Positions 7,737 through 16,325 of a DNA stretch of 40,958 bases are shown piece after piece. Position numbers and translations under genes: made by a program. The notes below the pieces were generated by a model. That model did no database searches. It had not been told where the DNA came from and saw only the letters and a program-made list of their open reading frames with translations. The stretch's first letter is position 1. The number at the start of each line of letters is the position of its first letter. Source of the stretch: Desulfovibrio sp. DV (GTDB lineage Bacteria; Desulfobacterota; Desulfovibrionia; Desulfovibrionales; Desulfovibrionaceae); contig NZ_MLBG01000030.1 in NCBI RefSeq assembly GCF_001936595.1, positions 1 through 40,958 of the forward strand, written 5' to 3'.

Positions 7737-9668
7737 ATGCGCGAAATCGTCCTGGCCGTGGCGGCCAATTGTCTTGTGTTTGCCGGAGTCGGCTTTGGCC
7801 CCCTGGCCCTGCTGGCCCCGCGCGTCGGCCTGCTGGCCGTCTTGGCCCTGGCCCCGGCAGCCGGGTACGCCATCTATTCCGTGGCGCTCACCTGGTGGCT
7901 GCTCCAGGAAGGCTCGGCCGGCGCGGCTGCCTGGCCCCTGGCCGGGGTGCTCCTGGCCGTTTCCGCCGCCTGTCTGGCCCTGGCCTGGAAATCCGTGCGC
8001 CTGCGTCTGCCGGCCGTGTCCCGGCGTCGGGCCGTGGCCGGCCTGCTTGGCCTGGCCATGTGCCTGGGCCTGCTTTTGGCCCCCCTGGCCGCCGGCAACC
8101 GGGGCTATGCCGTTTTTCGCGGCAACGCCTCGGATTCGTTCATTTACATGTTCCTGGCCCGCTACTTCGACGAACACCCCCGGACCTGGGCCTTTGAGCG
8201 GACCGAACAGGAAGTCACGGCCGCAAATCCCATGCTCGGCCCGGCCCGCAACATGCTAAACATCCGCTGGACCTCCGGGGCCATGCTGACCGCCTGCTCC
8301 CGCCTGGGCGGCATGGCCATCCTGGATTTCCAGTATCCCTTCACCCTGGTCAGCTACGTGCTCTTTTTCGCCGCCCTGCTCCCTTTCCTGACCGCCATGG
8401 GCCTCTCGGCCACCAGCGCCACCCTGTCCGCCCTGGCCCTGTCCACCGGCTTTTACGCCCAGCTCGTGCTCGACATCCGGGCCTTTTCCCAGATCAACAC
8501 CCTGCCCCTGGCCATCCTTCTGGCCTATGCCCTGGCCCTGCCAACCCCCCTGACCCGCTCCGGAGCGGTGCGCCGGACGGTCTTGCTCGGGTTTTGCTAC
8601 CTCACCACCTTCGTCAATTATACCGAGATATTCCCCATGATCTTCGGCGCCGCCGCCGCCTATCTGACCCTCAAGGCCGCCCTTTCGCGCCTGACCCGCC
8701 GGGAACTGGCCATCCAGTCGGCCGGCTTTGCCCTGGGCATGGCCGCCACCTGGCCGGTGCGGTTTTTGTGGGAACACATGATGGCCCAGATCCAGTTCAC
8801 CGAAACCGCGCCCCAACTGTGGAGCGACGCCTATTTCACCTGGCTTTTCCACAACGTGCCGGCCGGCATCTTCGGCCTGCCGCTGCTGGAAAACGGCTTT
8901 TCCCGGCTGCCGGGCTGGGCCTTTCTGGACTGGCCGGGCTGGCTCGTCACCGTTTTTGCCTGTCTGGTCGGGGCCTATTTCCTGCTGGGCTGCCTGCGGG
9001 CCATGGCCGACAGCAAACGGGACGCCCCGCTGATCGCCCTGTCGTTTGCCGCCGCCTCCCTGGCCGCCTTTGCCCTGTTCTGCTACAAGGACAAGCCCTG
9101 GGTGGCCGGCAAGGGTCTGTCCTATTTCTATCCCTGCGTCACCGCCCTGTTTCTCTACGCCACCCTGGCCCGGCCGGCAGTACGGCCCCTGGCCGTCCGG
9201 GCCGTGGGCCTTGGCGGGCTGGCCCTGGCCGCGCTGTTCATCCTAAGCCAGCTCACCGTCGCCGGCCTGCGCCCGGCCTATGCCGCCTACGACATCGACT
9301 ATCCCCGCTACGTGCGCAACCACGGCCGCTACCGCACCATCGATTGCGAACTGGCCCCCATCCGGGCCGCGCTTCGCCGGGCCAAGGCCGAATCGGTCGC
9401 CATCTGCTCGGCCGATCCCTGGAAATGGGCCTTTCTGGGCCTGTCCCTGGACGGCTCCGGCCGCCTGGGCGTGGTCGCCCCGGCCACCCAGGCCGGGCTC
9501 CCGGCCGACACGCCGGTGTTCGTGGCCCTGGACCGGCCCATAACCGGCGCTCCGGCCGAACTGGCCCCGTATCTGGCCGCGGAAAACGCCACTTTCGCCC
9601 TGTACAACATGCCGGCCGGCCGGCTGGCTGCGCTGTTGCCGTCGCTTCATTGCGAGACCAATCCGTAA
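7737..9668 (+). CDS. Large polytopic membrane protein of the polysaccharide locus
   Basis: This 643-residue protein starts with MREIVLAV 14 bases after the adaptor stop. It has roughly a dozen hydrophobic helices, a first loop with GNRGYAVFRGNASDSFIYMF and a soluble C-terminal domain (about 500-643). The size, the long first extracytoplasmic loop with acidic residues, and the periplasmic tail resemble GT-C glycosyltransferases or O-antigen-polymerase-like proteins. No diagnostic motif allows a firm family call. Given its coupling to the adaptor and its place before the sulfotransferase and flippase, a role in glycan polymerisation or sugar transfer is the best inference. Confidence 0.75.
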   Translation: MREIVLAVAANCLVFAGVGFGPLALLAPRVGLLAVLALAPAAGYAIYSVALTWWLLQEGSAGAAAWPLAGVLLAVSAACLALAWKSVRLRLPAVSRRRAVAGLLGLAMCLGLLLAPLAAGNRGYAVFRGNASDSFIYMFLARYFDEHPRTWAFERTEQEVTAANPMLGPARNMLNIRWTSGAMLTACSRLGGMAILDFQYPFTLVSYVLFFAALLPFLTAMGLSATSATLSALALSTGFYAQLVLDIRAFSQINTLPLAILLAYALALPTPLTRSGAVRRTVLLGFCYLTTFVNYTEIFPMIFGAAAAYLTLKAALSRLTRRELAIQSAGFALGMAATWPVRFLWEHMMAQIQFTETAPQLWSDAYFTWLFHNVPAGIFGLPLLENGFSRLPGWAFLDWPGWLVTVFACLVGAYFLLGCLRAMADSKRDAPLIALSFAAASLAAFALFCYKDKPWVAGKGLSYFYPCVTALFLYATLARPAVRPLAVRAVGLGGLALAALFILSQLTVAGLRPAYAAYDIDYPRYVRNHGRYRTIDCELAPIRAALRRAKAESVAICSADPWKWAFLGLSLDGSGRLGVVAPATQAGLPADTPVFVALDRPITGAPAELAPYLAAENATFALYNMPAGRLAALLPSLHCETNP

Positions 9669-9693
9669 TGCGGGAAGAGAAGAAGGATACGAG

Positions 9694-9743
9694 TGCCTCC
9701 GGCGGCCAAAGGGACTGAGTTCCTTTAACATCCCCTCCTGGGG
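9694..9743 (+). repeat. Dispersed element, family A (copy 2)
   Basis: The order is purine-rich tract, TGCCTCCGGCGG, then arms CCAAAGGGAC / GTTCCTTTAA with a few mismatches, then CCCCTCCTGGGG. It lies 25 bases past the membrane-protein stop, in the same orientation. Confidence 0.85.
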
Positions 9744-9776
9744 CGCGCGAAACGCCAGTCCAAAAAGGATCATTCC

Positions 9777-11453
9777 ATGTCGACACACGCCGCTTCCGAG
9801 CTCCAGGACAAGGAACTCGTCCATGCCAGCCCCTTGGCGGCCTCCCCGGCCGGCCGCAATTTCTGCGTCTTCCTGGTCGGCATGCACCGCAGCGGCACAT
9901 CGCTTTGCGCCTCGATCATCCACAAGCTCGGCGTCAACATGGTGCAGACCAGCACTCCCGCCGCCTTCGACAACCCCAAGGGCCATTGGGAGCGTTTCGA
10001 CATCGTCGACGCCCACGACCGCATCATGTCCAGCCTGGGCCTGGAGTGGTCCTCGCTGCAATCGCTCCCGGCGGCTTGGTGGCGCGATCCCTGTCTGGCC
10101 GGGGAAAAGGCCGCCCTGCTCGACATGGCCCGCCAATTGGGCGATTCCCTGCCCTGGGGGTTCAAAGACCCCAGAACCACACGCCTTTTCCCGCTGTGGG
10201 AGGAAATCGCCACCCGCCTGTCCATCCCGGCAAAGCGCATCATGTGCATACGCAATCCCAGGGATGTTGCCGAGTCGCTCAACAAGCGCAACAATTTTGA
10301 CATCAACTACAGCAAGCTTCTGTGGCTGCGCCATTATACCGAGTTTTTCCAAAACAGGCTCGACGGCGAACTGCTGATCGTCGACTATGACGACTGGTTC
10401 AGCGACGGATACCGGGTCGCCTATGATATCGTCCGGTATCTCGGCATCGAACACTATCTGTCACCCCTGACCATCGGGGCCATCTGCTCGGAAACCATCA
10501 CGCCGTCGTTGCAACACAACACGTCTGCTCCGGAACACGACTTCTGCGCCTTCATCTACAACAAGCTCAAACTGGCCGGCAGCGACCCGGAAACCCGCCT
10601 GGAACTGCAGCACATCTTTTCCAACGTCGAGCACCTCAACAAGTATTACACAAAAATTTACGCAGACAGCCGGCAATACGACATTTTAAGGCCGCAGCAT
10701 GAGGAACTCGCCAGCCGCCATGCGGCCTGTGAAGACCAGTTGGCCGGGCTGCAGGCCTTAAGCGACGAAAAAAACGCCTGCCAGGCCGAGGCCAACGGCC
10801 TCCAGGCGGCCCTGGCCGAGGAACGGAATCTGGCTGTGCAGCTTCGGGCGCAGTTAAACGCGGCCCTGAACGGTTGCGAACGGGCCGGCACGGAGGCGTT
10901 GGCGGCAAGTCACGAGCGCGATGCAGCCCGAGCCGAGGCAAACGCCCGGCAGGCCGCCCTGGACGCGGCCCTGGCCGATTGCGAACAGGTCCGCAACGAG
11001 GCGTTGGCGGCAAGCCGGGAGCGCGACGCAGCCCTGGCCGAGGCAAACGCCCGGCAGGCCGCCCTGGGCGCGGCCCTGGCCGATAGCGAACGGGTCCGCA
11101 ACGCAGCCCTGGCCGAAGCGCATGCCCTGGGCTCGGCCCTGGACGGCGCAACCGGCCGGTCGGAGGGGCTGCGCGAACAGCTTGCGGCCCTGGAGGCCCG
11201 CTGCGGCGCGCTGGAATCCGGTCTGGCCAGCCTCGGGCGCGAACGCGGCAATCTGCTGCGCGACCTCGTGGCCGCCTCGGCCCATGCCCACCCCTGCCAC
11301 TTCAACGAAGCCTTCTATCTTCAAGCCAATCCCGACGTCGCCAAAGCCGTGGCCGACAAACTGGTCGCCTCCGGCCTGGACCACTGGCTGCGCTTCGGCT
11401 ACGCGGAAAACCGGGCCGTCAGCTTTCTGGGCGACGACGACGCCGACACATGA
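9777..11453 (+). CDS. PAPS-dependent sulfotransferase with coiled-coil tail and C-terminal NPDV-type module
   Basis: This 558-residue protein has GGAT upstream of the ATG. Residues about 27-260 form the sulfotransferase fold. HRSGTS (37-42) is the 5'-phosphosulfate-binding loop and CIRNPRDVAES (157-167) matches the 3'-phosphate-binding motif. The substrate is unknown, but the locus suggests a surface glycan. From about 300 to 500 the protein becomes an Ala/Glu/Arg-rich coiled coil with a 35-residue internal repeat. Residues about 505-550 (FNEAFYLQANPDVAKAV..., LRFGYAENRA) match a short module often seen at the ends of surface-associated and glycan-modifying proteins. The fusion of enzyme, rod and module suggests docking to a complex or surface. 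PAPS could come from the APS kinase encoded at 19.6 kb. Confidence 0.82.
   Translation: MSTHAASELQDKELVHASPLAASPAGRNFCVFLVGMHRSGTSLCASIIHKLGVNMVQTSTPAAFDNPKGHWERFDIVDAHDRIMSSLGLEWSSLQSLPAAWWRDPCLAGEKAALLDMARQLGDSLPWGFKDPRTTRLFPLWEEIATRLSIPAKRIMCIRNPRDVAESLNKRNNFDINYSKLLWLRHYTEFFQNRLDGELLIVDYDDWFSDGYRVAYDIVRYLGIEHYLSPLTIGAICSETITPSLQHNTSAPEHDFCAFIYNKLKLAGSDPETRLELQHIFSNVEHLNKYYTKIYADSRQYDILRPQHEELASRHAACEDQLAGLQALSDEKNACQAEANGLQAALAEERNLAVQLRAQLNAALNGCERAGTEALAASHERDAARAEANARQAALDAALADCEQVRNEALAASRERDAALAEANARQAALGAALADSERVRNAALAEAHALGSALDGATGRSEGLREQLAALEARCGALESGLASLGRERGNLLRDLVAASAHAHPCHFNEAFYLQANPDVAKAVADKLVASGLDHWLRFGYAENRAVSFLGDDDADT
10893..11102 (+). repeat. Two tandem 105-bp coding repeats
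   Basis: Copies starting at 10893 and 10998 (both GAGGCGTTGGCGGCAAG...) are nearly identical over 105 bases. Each encodes 35 residues, or five heptads of coiled coil, and a third degenerate copy follows. In-frame length change by recombination would alter rod length without breaking the gene. Confidence 0.85.
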
Positions 11454-11611
11454 TCCTGGCCCGTTCCCCCTGCCTACCCGCTCTTTCTCCAACCCGCGCG
11501 GCCCGGCTTCAAAGCCATGGCCGGTTGGGGCCGCACTGTTCCCCGGCGGCATCCCAAAGCCTCCTGCGGGCCGCCGAAGCCAGCTCCCGCAACTGACCGT
11601 AAGGACCAATA

Positions 11612-13082
11612 ATGCCACAGCAAAGCCTCTCCCCACCGCGCTCGCTTCTGGGCAATTTCCTGGCCCTGGCCACATCACGGGGCGTGCAGACGGTCAGCGG
11701 CTTTTTCGTGCTGCTGGCCGCGGCCAGGGTCCTGCCGGTGGAGGATTTCGGCCGCTACGCTGCGGTTTCGGCCCTGGCCGGGGCGGTGACGGCCCTGACC
11801 TATTTCGGCATCCAGCAGGTCATGATCCGGGAAATGGTGTGCGACCGGGCGACAGCGGCGGCCGTGGTCGGCCGGGCGGTGCTCCTGCGCGGCGCCCTGG
11901 CCCTGGCCGCCGGCCTGGGGCTGGCCGTGGCCGGCTTTTTCTCGGGCTACGCCGGATCGATGTTTCTGGCCCTGGGGCTGGCCTTCGGGCTTGAGGTCTG
12001 CCGCTCGTTTTCCATGCTCGGCTGCGCCGTGTTCCAGGCCCATGAGCGCATGGGCTACGAGCCGCCCTTGTCCGTGGTTTCCGGGCTGGCCTCCATGGCC
12101 CTGGTCGGGCTGGCCCTGTGGCTCGGCTATGGCGTCATCGGCGTGCTGGCCGGGCTGTTGCTGGCCGCCCTGCTCCACCTGGCCCTGGTGTGGCGGGTGG
12201 CGGGCAGGCTGACCCGCCCGTCCTTTGCCCCGGACTGGCCGGCCATGCGGGCGCTGTTTCTGGCCTCGTCGGTGGTGGGGCTGGGCGTTTTTTTCCAGCA
12301 AAAACCTGTTCCGGGCCGGCACGTTGTCGCTGTCGTGGTGGTCGGAGCTGGCGGCGGTGGCCGATTTCCAGGCCCCGCATGAATTTCTGCTCAAAATCGA
12401 GATCCTGCCCCAGGCGCTCATGCTGGCCGTCTTTCCGGCCCTGGCCCGGCTGGCCCCGGTGGATGTCGAGACGGCCCGGCGGCTTTATCGCCTGATTTTC
12501 CGCCACACCCTCCAGGGCATGGCCCTGCCGGCCATCTTGCTGGCCTTTTACGCCGAACCGGCCTGCGTGCTGCTCTTTGGCGGCAAATATGCCGGGGCTG
12601 CGCCGGTCATGCGGGTGCTGGCCCTGTCCCTGCCGCTTCTGGCCCTGGATATGCTGGTTAACAATCTGCTGGTGGCCATTGGCCGGCAGCGCTATGCCCT
12701 GTACTATGCCTCGTCCGCCTTGATACTGGCCTTTGGCATAAACGCCCTGATCGTGCCGCGCTACGGGGCCTTGGGCGCGGCCTGGGTGGCCCTTGGCTCG
12801 TACAGCTGGCTGCTGGTTTTTTCCACGCGCTTCGGGGCGCGCCATGGCTATACGCCCCTGGCCCTCTCGGCCCTGGTGCGGGTGGCCTGCGCCGGCGGGG
12901 CCTGCCTCGGAGCCTGCGTCCTGCTGCGCCATGTGCCGCTTGTCGGCGCTTGGGCCGGGGCTTTGGCCTACGCCGTGGTGATGCTCGGCCTCAAAGGGGT
13001 TGGCCGGCGCGATCTGGCCGAACTGCGCCAGATCCGTCAGGCCCGCCGGAATTCGGAGAAGGAGAAGACGCAATGTCCGTGA
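11612..13082 (+). pseudogene. Wzx/MATE-like polysaccharide flippase, frameshifted at a T7 run
   Basis: The ATG at 11612 follows AAGGA. The first part (to about 12300) encodes the N-terminal half of a polysaccharide flippase: FLALATSRGVQTVSGFFVLLAAARVLP, DFGRYAAVSALAGAVTALTYFGIQQVMIRE. The second half (EFLLKIEILPQALMLAVFPALARL and four to six further helices) continues in the +1 frame to 13082. Removing one T from the T7 run at 12298-12304 joins them into a protein of about 490 residues, normal for the family. The product would flip lipid-linked oligosaccharide across the inner membrane. The rest of the frame is intact on both sides, so this looks like a recent change, slipped-strand phase variation or a sequencing error. 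The 3' end overlaps the next gene by 10 bases. Confidence 0.8.
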
Positions 13083-14698
13083 CAGCCAGACGGGTGGTGG
13101 TTATCGGTTGGGATGGGGCCACCTTCGACGTCATAAAGCCGCTTTTGGCCCAGGGCCGCATGCCGGCCCTGGCCGCCCTGCTCGCCCGGGGCGCGCACGG
13201 GCCGCTGCGTTCGACCGTGCCGCCGGTGACGCCGGTGGCCTGGACCAGCTTTGCAACCGGCACCAGTCCCGGCCGGCACGGCATTTTCGATGCCCTGACC
13301 CTGGACCCGGACAGCCATGAGGTGCGCTTTGTCTCGGCAGCCATGCGCCGCGTGCCGCCCATCTGGCGGGTGCTCTCCGACCGCGGCCGGCCCTCCGGGG
13401 CGGCCAACGTGCCGGTCACCTGGCCGCCGGACACCATCGACGGCTTTGTCATTCCGGGCATGTTCACCCCGACGCACATCGAAGACTTCACCTCCCCGCC
13501 CGAAATACGGGCTGAAATCGAAGCGAAATTCGGCACCTGCCGCGAATCACCCATGCTCGACCCGGACCCGGCCAAATACCTCGCCAACCTCCTGGCCGGC
13601 GTGGACGCGCGGGCCGAGCTTACCCTGTGGCTGATGGCCCGCCGGCCGCTTGATTATTTCTGTTCGGTCTTCATGGAATCCGACCGGGTGCAGCATTTCT
13701 TCTGGGGCTACCGCGACCCGGCCCACACGCGCCACGCCGAACTGGGGCAGGCCATCGAGCAGGTCTACGAACGCCTGGACGCAGCTCTGGCCCGCATCGT
13801 GGAAGCGGCCGGCGACGACACCGCCGTGGCCATCGTCTCCGACCACGGAGCCGGGCCGCTTAAACGCTCCATTTTTCTCAATAAGTGGCTCATAGACAAC
13901 GGCCTCCTGCACCTGACCGGCGACCTGGCCGCCACCCTGGCCGGCCGCCGGCCGCCCTCGGCCCTGCGCCGCTTCGTGGCCGCCGCTGCCAGGGCCGTGC
14001 TGCCCGCTTCGGTCATCGAGGCCCGCCGCCGGGGCAAATCCGCCGCCCACGCCCGCATCAACAACCTCTTTTCCGCCATCGTCGATTGGCAGCGCTCGGC
14101 CTGCGTCTCCGAAGGCATTGCCGGCGGCATCTTTTTCAATGCCGCGGTTGTCGGCGAGGCCGACCGGCCGGCGCTCATCGCCCGGCTCAAAGAGGGACTC
14201 CTGGCCATTGTCGATACCGACACCGGAGCCCATCCCTTCATGGCCGTCCACGCCCGGGAAGAACTCTACCACGGCGCGGCCGTGGCCGGCGCACCCGACG
14301 TCATCACCCTGTGCGGCCCCGGCTATCAGGTTCTCGTGCCCCACGAAATCGCGCTCTACGACCAGGGCGCGCCGACCGGCCTTTTCGCCGGCCACAAATG
14401 GAGCGGCCGCCACGAACAATACGGCGTGTTCGCCCTGGCCGGGCCGGGCATCGCCGCCGGCGTCACCCTGGCCGACGCCGACATGCCCGACGTGACGCCG
14501 ACACTGCTCTACGCCCTGGGCGAAGCCGCCACCAGCGACATGGACGGCCGGGTGCAAACGCAAGCCTTCACCGCCGAAACCCTGGCCGCCCGGCCCATCG
14601 CCGGAGCCGTGGCCGCCACCGCCGCAGCCGTCGGCGCAGCCGACGACGAAGGCGCCGCAGCCATGGCCGAGGAGTTGTCGGATCTGGGGTATATGTGA
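13073..14698 (+). CDS. Alkaline-phosphatase-superfamily phosphodiesterase/nucleotide-pyrophosphatase-like protein
   Basis: This 541-residue protein starts at 13073, with GGAGAAGGAG upstream and overlapping the flippase end. The N-terminus has VVVIGWDGATFDV, giving the first metal-binding Asp (Asp14). RSTVPPVTPVAWTSFATGTSPGRHGIFD carries the Thr/Ser-rich nucleophile region and the GRHGIFD signature of type I phosphodiesterases. SDHGAGPL at about residues 259-266 supplies the Asp/His metal ligands. There is no signal peptide, so it may act in the cytoplasm. Members hydrolyse phosphodiester or pyrophosphate bonds of nucleotide sugars or lipids, or transfer phospho-groups. In this locus it may process a lipid-linked or nucleotide-linked glycan intermediate, but the substrate cannot be read from the sequence. 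Confidence 0.8.
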   Translation: MSVTARRVVVIGWDGATFDVIKPLLAQGRMPALAALLARGAHGPLRSTVPPVTPVAWTSFATGTSPGRHGIFDALTLDPDSHEVRFVSAAMRRVPPIWRVLSDRGRPSGAANVPVTWPPDTIDGFVIPGMFTPTHIEDFTSPPEIRAEIEAKFGTCRESPMLDPDPAKYLANLLAGVDARAELTLWLMARRPLDYFCSVFMESDRVQHFFWGYRDPAHTRHAELGQAIEQVYERLDAALARIVEAAGDDTAVAIVSDHGAGPLKRSIFLNKWLIDNGLLHLTGDLAATLAGRRPPSALRRFVAAAARAVLPASVIEARRRGKSAAHARINNLFSAIVDWQRSACVSEGIAGGIFFNAAVVGEADRPALIARLKEGLLAIVDTDTGAHPFMAVHAREELYHGAAVAGAPDVITLCGPGYQVLVPHEIALYDQGAPTGLFAGHKWSGRHEQYGVFALAGPGIAAGVTLADADMPDVTPTLLYALGEAATSDMDGRVQTQAFTAETLAARPIAGAVAATAAAVGAADDEGAAAMAEELSDLGYM

Positions 14699-14733
14699 AT
14701 TGAAGTGAGGTGAGGTGAGAGAAAGGCGGAAGA

Positions 14734-14784
14734 TGCCTCCGGCGGCCAAAGGGAGTGACAGCCCTTTGGAATCCCACCTGGGGG
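14734..14784 (+). repeat. Dispersed element, family A (copy 3)
   Basis: A GAGGTGAGGTGAGAG purine tract leads to TGCCTCCGGCGG and arms CCAAAGGGAGT / CCCTTTGG, then a variant CCCACCTGGGGG end. It begins 35 bases after the phosphodiesterase stop, in the same orientation. Confidence 0.85.
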
Positions 14785-14898
14785 CTCGTATTTGGTACGG
14801 TCGTGAACGCCGCGGCAGTTCCTGGCTCTTGAACTGGTCACGGTCAGGCCAGGGTGAGAATGAAGACGGCCAAGCCGCCACTGATGACCCCGAAGGGC

Positions 14899-15180
14899 CT
14901 AGATGTGGACCAGATCGATCCTGACGCGGCAGCCTAAGGCCTTGGCGTACTTTTCCAGCGTCTTGAGCGACACGTTCTTTCCGGCTTCGATCCGGGCGAC
15001 TGCCGGTTGCTTGACGCCGAGCAAAGCGGCCACGTCGGCCTGGGTCATGCCGGCTTCGGAGCGAGCCTTCACAAGGGCTTCAGCCACAGTAAATTCGGGT
15101 CCCAAAGCCTCGTAGGCTTCGCGGTATTGCGTATCGTCGCGCATCCACGCGTCATGGTCTTCAAGAATTCTCTTTCCCAT
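14899..15180 (-). CDS. XRE-family antitoxin (HigA-like)
   Basis: This 93-residue protein starts at the second of two adjacent ATGs. The first (15183) lies only two bases from GGAGGT, too close, while the second has normal spacing. Residues about 35-90 are a Cro/CI helix-turn-helix: ARSEAGMTQADVAALLGVKQPAVARIEAGK followed by SLKTLEKYAKALG. The N-terminal ~30 residues probably wrap the toxin. The gene overlaps the end of the toxin gene by 20 bases, so translation is coupled. The complex is expected to repress its own promoter at the inverted repeat upstream of the toxin. Confidence 0.88.
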   Translation of the reverse strand: MGKRILEDHDAWMRDDTQYREAYEALGPEFTVAEALVKARSEAGMTQADVAALLGVKQPAVARIEAGKNVSLKTLEKYAKALGCRVRIDLVHI

Positions 15181-15502
15181 CATCCACCTCCCGGGCGTTG
15201 GCCAGGGCCTTTTTGATTTCTTCCCGGGGCGTTTTCTGGGTCTTCTTCACGAACACATGGACCAGCACCACACGCTGGGCTCTCACGGCCACGTACATGC
15301 CCCTGGCGATACCGTCTCGGCCGCTTGCCCGCATTTCCCAAAGCTTCCCTTCGACGTGGCGCACATAGGGTATGCCGACCTGGGGGAGGCCGTAGGCCTC
15401 GATCATGCGTATTATCTTCGAGAACCGGGCGCGGATGTCTCCGGGGAGGGTCTTGTACTCTTCCTCAATGAGGGCGTTGAGGTACTCAACCGACCAAGCC
15501 AT
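15161..15502 (-). CDS. RelE/HigB-type toxin of the phage Gp49-like family
   Basis: This 113-residue protein has the features of the Gp49-like/HigB family: YKTLPGDIRARFSKIIRMIEAYGLP, HVEGKLWEMRASGRDGIARGMYVA and VLVHVFVKKTQKTPREEIKKALANA. The KLWEMR...R core and the KKTQKTP motif carry the basic residues used by these ribosome-dependent mRNA interferases. Toxin first, antitoxin second is the usual HigBA order. The gene stands just downstream of a short AT-rich palindrome. Confidence 0.88.
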   Translation of the reverse strand: MAWSVEYLNALIEEEYKTLPGDIRARFSKIIRMIEAYGLPQVGIPYVRHVEGKLWEMRASGRDGIARGMYVAVRAQRVVLVHVFVKKTQKTPREEIKKALANAREVDDGKENS

Positions 15503-15511
15503 GGGGGATAT

Positions 15512-15527
15512 ATAAGCGATAGCTTAT
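15512..15527. promoter_or_regulatory. Inverted repeat, probable operator of the toxin-antitoxin pair
   Basis: ATAAGC and GCTTAT flank the 4-base centre GATA, 10 bases upstream of the toxin ATG, in an AT-rich patch that also holds a TATATA. Position and symmetry fit an autoregulatory site for the XRE antitoxin; binding is inferred. Confidence 0.55.
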
Positions 15528-15590
15528 GACGGGTCAAGGGCGCTACCCAGCCGGAAAGGCGGGAAGGGTTTAAAATCGAGGGATGCAAAC

Positions 15591-15950
15591 CTACCGGCGC
15601 GAATGGTCTTGCTGAGCAGCGATAAAGGCGCGCAAGGCCGCGTTGATGGCGGTCTGATAGCCCTTTTCTCGGTTGGCCCGAAACCAGGCCAACACGTCGC
15701 GGTCAAGGCGCAGGCAGACCTTTTCCTTGCCGGCCGGCAGGAAATCCTCCAGCCGCATCCGCTTGGCCCGGTCGAAAAAAGCGTCATCCAAAGGCGGATT
15801 GTCCGGGTCGGACAAGGCGTTGGCGGTCAGTTCCTCGTCGGTCATGGCCATAGCCCGCGACATATCCGTCAGCGAGGGCAGATTTTGCACTTCCTCGACC
15901 GTATAGTGGACGAGTGTCCGTCCATCGGCGTCAACAGAACGCTTTGGCAT
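15591..15950 (-). CDS. brnA: BrnA-family antitoxin
   Basis: This 119-residue protein starts at 15950, just after a strong AGGAGGAAGT site; a longer frame upstream is only overlap with the toxin gene. The end carries the BrnA signature (KVCLRLDRDVLAWFRAN, then GYQTAINAALRAFI), a ribbon-helix-helix DNA-binding domain. The front half (VHYTVEEVQNLPSLTDMSRAMAMTDEEL) is the toxin-neutralising part. It overlaps the BrnT gene by 20 bases in the usual brnT-brnA order. The complex should repress its own promoter. Confidence 0.9.
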   Translation of the reverse strand: MPKRSVDADGRTLVHYTVEEVQNLPSLTDMSRAMAMTDEELTANALSDPDNPPLDDAFFDRAKRMRLEDFLPAGKEKVCLRLDRDVLAWFRANREKGYQTAINAALRAFIAAQQDHSRR

Positions 15951-16203
15951 ACTTCCTCCTTTCGCGGGAATTGGCCCGTCGGGCAGATATGATCCTGAAT
16001 ATGCCGTCACGAAGCGTAAACACAACCACGAGCATCACGTTGAGATACAGCCCAATGGCAAGACACCGTGTTTCACCGTATTCATGCCGGTCATCGACTT
16101 CCATCCAAGGCGCGTCATAAAGCACCTGAATCGCGTGCGTAAAGTCCACGTCGTGCTTGGCGATGTTTGCCCGCCGCTTGGCTTCATCCCAGACGAATTG
16201 CAT
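15931..16203 (-). CDS. brnT: BrnT-family ribonuclease toxin
   Basis: This 90-residue protein is the normal BrnT length. FVWDEAKRRANIAKHDVDFTHA is the family N-terminus, followed by YGETRCLAIGLYLNVMLVVVFTLRDGIFRIISARRANSRERRKY, with the conserved Arg/Ser-Ala-Arg-Arg tract of this RelE-like RNase. The start MQFVWDE (16203) is chosen by family fit; a GTG two codons earlier is possible, and no clear Shine-Dalgarno is visible before either. A short palindrome overlaps the start codon. Confidence 0.9.
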   Translation of the reverse strand: MQFVWDEAKRRANIAKHDVDFTHAIQVLYDAPWMEVDDRHEYGETRCLAIGLYLNVMLVVVFTLRDGIFRIISARRANSRERRKYAKAFC

Positions 16204-16213
16204 AGACACTATG
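16201..16213. promoter_or_regulatory. Short palindrome over the brnT start
   Basis: CATAG ACA CTATG lies exactly at the start codon in an AT-richer stretch. It could be part of a BrnA operator or a site blocking initiation. The arms are only 5 bases, so support is weak. Confidence 0.3.
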
Positions 16214-16325
16214 TAATGGCAAATGGTCTGCCGGGCAAGGCTTCGTGCAACGCAATCGGCGGCGGTGAACCGCACCCCGCCCTTCCGGACCGCTTATCGT
16301 CTTGCCTCGCAGACGGTTGCGTCGT

